From contig NC_135039.1 of the NCBI RefSeq assembly GCF_051020975.1, positions 14,606,692 to 14,670,691 of the forward strand: a stretch of DNA of 64,000 nucleotides. Reading direction: 5' to 3'. The DNA comes from Osmia lignaria lignaria (taxonomy: Eukaryota; Arthropoda; Insecta; Hymenoptera; Megachilidae). Positions 57,968-64,000 of this stretch are shown piece after piece (the first letter of the stretch is position 1; each line of letters begins with the position of its first letter). A program made the position numbers and the translations under genes. The notes beneath the pieces are model-generated. The model was not told the DNA's origin and searched no databases. It saw only the letters and a program-made list of their open reading frames with translations.

Positions 57968-58747
57968 ATAAAAAATTTCAAGAAATTACACATCTGTTTA
58001 TTTTTTATTCCCTTCGTAGCGGATCTCCGGCGAATAATCGCGTCAGACTCGCGGGTGAGAATATTCGCGACGAGACAGACAAAACCGATGTCATTCTGTG
58101 CGACAAAACACAGTCCGTCTCGCCATCTTGCTTTCTCACTCGCACGTATTACGCCGTCCGCGCGATCAGTTGTCACCGGCGAGCATCGGCCGCCGATTAT
58201 TTGTTTTATATTTATAGGACGCGTTTAGAATTAATGTAAGAATTACTCAATAATTGTTGCATTCTCACTACCTCCGCTTCACCTTCTTGAAATTAATAAT
58301 GTCCTGTAGTTCTCATTCCTATAAGTTTTATGGTCGCGTACGTTATGTGTATTATTTTGTAAAATATTGCGAAATAAGCAAGTTTTATAATTCATTCTTC
58401 TGGCATATTTTTAATTGCATTGTTAAAAAAACATGATTATAAATATGAATTAAACAGTTTTATGGTTGCACACATTAATATATGTATTGTTTCATTCTCG
58501 GACCTCTTTCTCGGCTCGAGCTGATGATTCGATTTGTAACAGATGTGAACAGTACGTTGCGGCAACTATGCCTTACTTGTGGCTATATTCGCGTAGCCGT
58601 TGGTGGTGTCAAATTAGAATTTACATTTATCGATTGATTTGTGTTTTTATCGACCCTGATGATAACGTGGTCAAATATACCATCAATGCCTCTGACGGAA
58701 AATCATTGAACTATTCTTATGTCTATTTTACGTATGATGCGTGCAAA

Positions 58748-59098
58748 TCGTAGAATCGATTTTACGTCTTCCAGAAGTGATAAATTGTGAAAAATCGAAT
58801 TTCAGTGATATTGTGCTAGTTTAAGGAAAGTCGGTCTGGTGTGCTGTCGGTGAAAAAACCATTAAATCGTCCAATATTTGCTAAAATGCAGCCGAACGCA
58901 GCATTCGGCAGCCATGTTGTTTGCTTACAACAGCGTCTGTCTCAATCTTACAATTTCGAAAATACGGTTTTTCTCAACGAATGGTGTTTATTAGCGTTCA
59001 AGCGGACCAGACCGACCTGTGCCGAAGTCTACCCGTGTGTGCTGTACTCGCGAAAATTTTATTTATGCAATTATCAAGACGAAAAATCGATTCTACGA
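58748..59098. mobile_element. 351-bp MITE-like insertion with 23-bp inverted ends
   Basis: Left end TCGTAGAATCGATTTTACG; the right end is the inverted equivalent with one mismatch over 23 bp. A second inner pair, GTCGGTCTGGT, is also inverted. It lies in the right arm of the TTAA-flanked unit and is absent from the left arm. Open frames across it resemble no family. Confidence 0.6.
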
Positions 59099-59199
59099 AA
59101 TTGAATGTCTCTCTCGCGCATGGCGTATACGTGCATGCTTTCCGTTGATTGTGTGAGTGCACGCATACAGGTCATGGCACAAGGAGTCTGTGCCCTTAA

Positions 59200-60690
59200 G
59201 GTGCGACCATATCAATCAATATATCTCATTTGTTACTGTCACATTAGACTGCTGTTTATGAACATTTTATTCCAAGTTAATATGCAATAAGCTCTCAGTT
59301 GACAAATTAAAATTACAAAGAAAATTATAGTTTTTGGTATTAATACCCTTTTCCTGGTTATTATAAGACGTATTTAGTTCGTCATTATAATTATCTCGTT
59401 CGTCACTATACTTATTTATATTAATAAGGCAGATAAATAATTATTTGCAAGCAAAATAATTATATAAATTATTTAAATTAATTTCTAAAATTTTGGTACG
59501 AGTTGTAAAAAATTCTAACACCTATATCATAGTTTCTGGGAAGTACAAAGCTAATCATAAACCATCTTATTGATAATAAAAAGTGTTGAAGTACCTAATA
59601 TCATCTTCTTTGTGTTATTTATGATTAATATATATATCTATGAAGATATTTTTGATTATTAGTAATCTGCAGTAATATGCGTTAGTAATCTTTTATTTAA
59701 TAAAATATTTCTTAACAATAGTTCTTTGAAAACATGAAGTCTAAAGGATGATATATAGTCATCACAATGTTTTTTTAAATCTATGACGAGAATTTATTTT
59801 TACATGTTAAACACAAGACCTTTATACTGACGGAATGTGCAAGTTTAAGAAACATTAAAAATAAATAATAATTAATTTATGAAGAGCAATAGGACTGATG
59901 GCTCAAGTCCTTATTAACCCTGGGACCTCATGCGGGGAAACTGAGAAACATCGGCGATCCTTGTCTCTCCTGCATGCTTCTGCCTTGGAGAGACAAGGAT
60001 AACCTTGTTTCCCTGCTACTCCACTAGAGGTGCTAGTGGCACTCCAGTGTAATGTGCAGTAGGACGTTTTAGCTTGTATGGAAAAATTTTTTACTTTCTC
60101 GATTATTCTGCACAGAGTGGATTAAATAGAAGTTATTCTTATAAATCTTATCAAGCAGATTAGTAACGAGGGTCACTTTCATATTGTTTTATTCCATACG
60201 TTGATAATAAGTTAATTTCTGGCATTACAAGGACTTACTCTGATTAGGCAACTTTTAATTATCCAACGTTATTTCCAGCTAAAAGCAATTTCAATTTGTT
60301 AATTTTCTGAAGTTATTATAACTAAATGCCTAGAATTATGTTTATAACTGGAAAATGAAATATTTTTTATTTTTTTTTTTTTTATTGTAATTACGTGAAT
60401 AATTGAAGAAGTTCAATGAGTAAATTGTATGAACATAACCCGTATAATTTATACCATTAACCAATGTCCTATATTATGCAGTTATGCATATTGATGCACC
60501 GAAGAATTTCAAAAATTTGTAATTCAATCAATTTAATGAAGTTTTTGTAGAAAATATTGCAAATTCAGTTAAGGTACAATAGCAGTACTTTACATAAAGA
60601 TACGTCGATGTGTTACATAATAGTAACAGTATTATATAACAAAAGTTATTTATATTTACAAGCTGTATATGTAAATTTTGTAATATTTGA
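59200..60690. other. Intergenic DNA with one strong hairpin
   Basis: AT-rich with no supported gene. The only notable feature is the hairpin at 59957-60000 and a smaller stem-loop (CCACTAG/CTAGTGG) close after it. Confidence 0.45.
59957..60000. other. Perfect 14-bp hairpin
   Basis: ATCCTTGTCTCTCC and GGAGAGACAAGGAT are exact inverted copies separated by 16 nt. The stem is GC-richer than the AT-rich surroundings. A second stem, CCACTAG-AGGTG-CTAGTGG, follows about 20 nt later. It could be a small structured RNA or a MITE remnant. Confidence 0.5.
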
Positions 60691-60696
60691 TTTATT
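60691..60696 (-). terminator. Polyadenylation signal of the partial aminopeptidase
   Basis: AATAAA on the minus strand 26 nt after the stop codon at 60724-60722. Confidence 0.55.
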
Positions 60697-60721
60697 AATT
60701 TAAGATTGTTATTAAAGATAT

Positions 60722-63700
60722 CTACAGATCATTTATTGCAGCAATCCATTTTTCAATTTCACTTTTGGTTCGTTTTACATATTTCTCGTATTTTGGCCAA
60801 AATTTCTCCCAATTACAATCGGAGATATTTTCACATATTTTCTTTACCTAAAAGAACAAATAAGTTTTGTTGATGAAAAATTAAATGCTTATTAGACAAA
60901 TGAGTGAAGTAATTTCACCTTCTCGATTCGTTCTTCATCCATAATGATCATCCGCATCTCATCAATGCAATGGTAATTGTGTCCCGAACTACAAAACAAT
61001 GACAGATATTTACAATAGTAATATAATCTACTTTATTGTAACACTATTATTACATTACCTTCCACTGAGTTGATCCCAATGTTCTATACAAAAATCCATG
61101 GCTACATTTGAAAAAAGACGGTGTTTCATTGCCGCTTCAACTAGCATTCCTCTGTACCACAATGACACATCATTTGATATTGTTATATTTAGATATGCTT
61201 GAAAGAGTGTTGGATCCTCTGTTACACTCAATCTGTATATCATTTTTTCTTCCAAATAGAATTCCCAGATCTGATGCCAAACCGACTCGTTCGCCAGTTG
61301 TGGGCCATATGTAACCGCCCATTCTGCAAGTCCTGGTGACTTTCTATGTTTAAACAATCCAATTATCTAAATGATTACAATAATTAGTATTCAAAATAAT
61401 GTTATTAGTTTAATGAAGCTTGGGATTAAATGAGGTATAGCGCATTCAGAGCCTTTACCTCAAGCACACTTAATTTTAATAAAAATAACAAACTGTAAAT
61501 ACTTGTAAATATCTCGATCATTAATGTACTGTATTAGCCTAATAGTCGCCATTTCTTTGCACTCGGTGTGCCCAAGATAGCAGGCCCATTCCAGTGCCTT
61601 ATGTCTTTTGAATCGCGTAAGAGGATCTTCATTGTCGTTGTCATCATAACCCACGGTTTTCATTAAATTCTCCATTAAGCTTAATATAAAATCCTGGAAA
61701 TTAAGAAAATGGTACTTTTCCTTATTGGACAGCTTCATTAATTATCCATACGAAGGACCTTACCCTAATTGGCTGGGCCAATGGGACATCCAAAACCAGC
61801 TTAATATCATCCAGTAAGTCGAATACATGAATCCATTGTGTATAGTCTTGCTCTTGTTTCAAATAAACAATCAGGTCCAAGAACACCGATGGTTTTACAC
61901 GGTCGTAAAATACCAATCGCGTGATGTCGCTCACGATTTGGGCACGACTCAACAAGTGGATGTTTGTATAGTTCTCGGAGCGAAGGTACTTGGCGATCTT
62001 TCTCCAGTTAGCTTCATCATAATTCACACGGTAGTAACCTAACGAAAGAAATATCATTCCATGACAGTAATCCAGGCAATATATACAGGGTGGTCCATAA
62101 AAACCCAACCGTATAGCTTGATGCAAAACAGGGTCATTCTTTGAAATTATACATTTTCAAATAATCATAATTACCACTTTGTTGTTTATTTACTATAATC
62201 CAGTCGTCTGGGTCAATTCCATCAACAGTTAAAACCTCATTAGGCTTCAACCATTTGATGGACCCAATGTCTGAGAAATCTGGGTTAGACTCTGTTGCAT
62301 AAGTGATGGGTACCCACCATTGATGCGTTTCCTTTTCATCTTTATATTCTGTACTATTAGCATGCATATGTACATCGACCAATGCAAAATCTTCCTGCCT
62401 CAATTTCATCTCTCCAGTTGAATAATTACGTTCGACAGTTACTAATGGGTATCTCTTTTGTTTGATCCAGGTGTCCATAACCTCCTTTACATTGAAGTCG
62501 CTGTGGGGAACGTCTGACTTGTCCAGGGCACTCTGCAGGGCTCTCCACAGGCAGTCAGGATCTGCAGAGTCGTATTCGCTAAACAACAGAGTATTTAATT
62601 TATTTATTTTTTGGTATATAGGATAAATAAGGGTGAAGCTATACTAACTGTCTATCCAGATAGTCTACGACGCCCTTCTGGAAGACCTCTGGAGAGATGA
62701 TATTGGACAGCATGTGCAGAATGGAGGGAGCTAAATTAAAAGAAAATTTTATTTATGTTCTATATTGAATGTTATACATAGTTTGTACAATACGACACCT
62801 TTTTTATAAATGGCGATTGAAAAGGCAGATTTAATTTGCTCGGGCGTTTCTAAGTCAACATCGATTGGATTTGTATGCCATTGAGTATCTGTAACAAGGG
62901 AATCTTGAAGAGAACTGATTATGAAATAATCAATCTCTCTCCAGTTCTTGAATATCTGGAAATTATGTTTGAATGAGAATAGGCAATCGAAGAAAATAGG
63001 TACCTACAGGTTCCAATTCCTGTTCTACTATTGTTAAAAATTCGAATAATAATAACCTTGTTTAAAGTGTAGTGCTGGAAGTACGAGGCAAATCCTTCGT
63101 TCAACCAAATGTGCGACCACCAAATTGGACTGACCTTATTACCAAACCACTGATGGGCTAACTCGTGTGCCACTGTCTTTGCAATGGCTCGCTTTCGTTC
63201 CAGAGAATTCACACTCTCATCAAAAGCAAGATTTATTTCCCTGGAAAAAAGGTGCAATTAGCTAAAATAAGCCTGGCTTTCATGTGCAACTTAGGCTTTC
63301 CTTAGTTAAAAGAAAATGTGAATGAAGAAATGTCCCATCATCTGCCCTATATGCCCTAAGCTCTTCCAAGGCAAGTGACTTTAAGCTCCTCCCTTTACCC
63401 CCACTCTTACGTATGGAAAGCCCTCATTGCACCCAAGTGTACAAACCAACGTACGGATATGTAATAAGTCCCCAGTTCTCCATAGCACCCGAACCGTGTT
63501 GAGGAAGAGCAACATGATCCATCTTTGGCACTCGGACCGTACTATTTGTATATTGCTCCAACACCCTAGTTGCTTTCTCTGCAATTTCAAGAGCATATTT
63601 CAAATGAGGAACAAGTTCCTTCCTGCTCCAGATGTTAATAGAACCATCGGCATTCGATATCTTCTCGAAATCAGCAACCACGTAGGCTACTAGATAAGTG

Positions 63701-63910
63701 GACATAACAGGTGTCTTCTCAAAGTGCGTCCACCTTTTGCCATCAGCTTCATCGACATTGGTTTTCTCTCTTACCGGCATATTCGATAATGCTGTATAAT
63801 TGTCGTAATGTTTGATGGAGATGTTAAACGTTGCCTTCAGGGCAGGCTCATCCCAACAGGGAAAGGCGTAACGAGCATGCGTTGGCTCGAAGTGTGTGGC
63901 AACCAGCCAC
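60722..63910 (-). CDS. M1 aminopeptidase, 5' end beyond the window
   Basis: Exons, 5' to 3': 63910-63455, 63240-63057, 62955-62799, 62730-62649, 62578-62175, 62038-61764, 61693-61503, 61343-61059, 60988-60919, 60847-60722. They join in phase and give about 776 residues from WLVATHFEPTHARYAF to the stop. Family marks: FPCWDEPALKA, GSGAMENWG, HELAHQWFG, WLNEGFASY, YYRVNYDEANW and the C-terminal helical domain. Where relatives have the Y.KGAS motif with the catalytic tyrosine, this gene reads IYKKGAPSILHML, and the tyrosine is kept. The C-terminus (IAAINDL) has no hydrophobic tail, so no GPI signal. The signal peptide or anchor and the first beta domain are off the right edge. The peptide after TYP at the 63455 donor is TYPEIN where relatives read TYRE. 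It is separated from the fused gene by about 11.5 kb and is a different M1 subtype. Confidence 0.9.
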
Positions 63911-63943
63911 CTAGAAATTATTATTTATTATTTTAATCAGCCA

Positions 63944-64000
63944 CAGTGGACTCTTGTTATATTGCCGCCAATGTGACTATAGTGGCGTGAGAAACAAAAT
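63944..64000 (+). mobile_element. Family A MITE, left end at window edge
   Basis: CAGTGGACTCTTGTTATATT followed by 'GCCGCCAATG'. It runs off the window in an intron of the partial aminopeptidase. Confidence 0.5.

Larger units (their letters stand above)
54162..59195. mobile_element. 5.0-kb TTAA-flanked element with inverted RGG-gene arms
   Basis: The ends are GGGCACAGACTCCTT and its exact inverted copy (54162-54176, 59181-59195), each abutting TTAA (54158-54161, 59196-59199). Inside, the left arm in reverse and the right arm in forward orientation share a spliced small gene, both of its introns, its 3' UTR ('CATCTGTTTATTTT', 'TCGCGTACGTTATGTGTATTA') and patches further out ('CTCGGCTCGAG', 'ACAGATGTG'). 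The right arm has two extra insertions (about 58013-58275 and 58748-59098). The centre holds a broken Mutator-like transposase. TTAA flanks suggest piggyBac-type mobility, but no piggyBac transposase is present. It could instead be an inverted gene duplication with conserved ends. Confidence 0.55.

Noticed and set aside
58466..59148. Three overlapping frames in the right arm
   Set aside because: They cross the MITE-like insertion and the diverged flank; similarity of one CxxC stretch to the left arm is explained by DNA homology.
62799..62888. Splice acceptor at 62888-62889 in the partial aminopeptidase
   Set aside because: Reading through it keeps the frame (VTDTQWHTN) and gives a 157-nt exon, identical in size to exons at this place in the other genes.
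1..64000. tRNA or rRNA genes
   Set aside because: I looked for the T-loop consensus and clover-leaf arms by eye and found no convincing candidate. A tRNAscan or Rfam search would be decisive.

Overview
The window is nuclear DNA of an insect. It is AT-rich, its genes are split by short GT-AG introns, MITE-like elements are dense, and the gene content is typical of insect gut (V-ATPase, an organic-cation-type transporter, M1 aminopeptidases). A hymenopteran is my best guess from general style and from the Mutator-like transposase type. That is inference, and I cannot name the species.

Layout. (1) 3355-9191 (+): V-ATPase subunit a in 13 coding exons, 838 residues. (2) 13821-15506 (-): a single-exon SLC22/organic cation transporter. 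(3) 15.5-25.7 kb: gene-poor DNA with three candidate plus-strand promoters in and before it (about 11.3, 17.2 and 23.4 kb). (4) 25743-33126 (+): an M1 aminopeptidase of 983 residues with an N-terminal membrane anchor. (5) 34.5-35.6 kb, between convergent genes: a 93-bp tandem array rich in CTCF-like motifs, flanked by an oppositely oriented minisatellite. (6) 49202-35737 (-): 31 coding exons that join in phase into one 2,698-residue protein with a signal peptide, three complete M1 aminopeptidase modules and a C-terminal GPI-type tail. (7) 54162-59195: a 5.0-kb unit with perfect 15-bp inverted termini and TTAA on both sides. It carries two inverted copies of a small spliced gene (the right copy encodes an RGG-box protein) around a broken Mutator-like transposase. 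(8) 63910-60722 (-): another M1 aminopeptidase whose 5' end is outside the window.

How the genes may work together (inference): the M1 peptidases would trim N-terminal residues from peptides at a cell surface, the subunit a protein would belong to the proton pump that energises such epithelia, and the SLC22 protein would move small organic ions. This fits midgut or another transporting epithelium, but the sequence does not prove expression there.

Gene models were built by hand from splice sites, reading phase and family motifs. All coding exons of Vha100, of the plus-strand peptidase and of the three-module gene add up to intact frames. Promoters, repeat boundaries and micro-exons are less certain.
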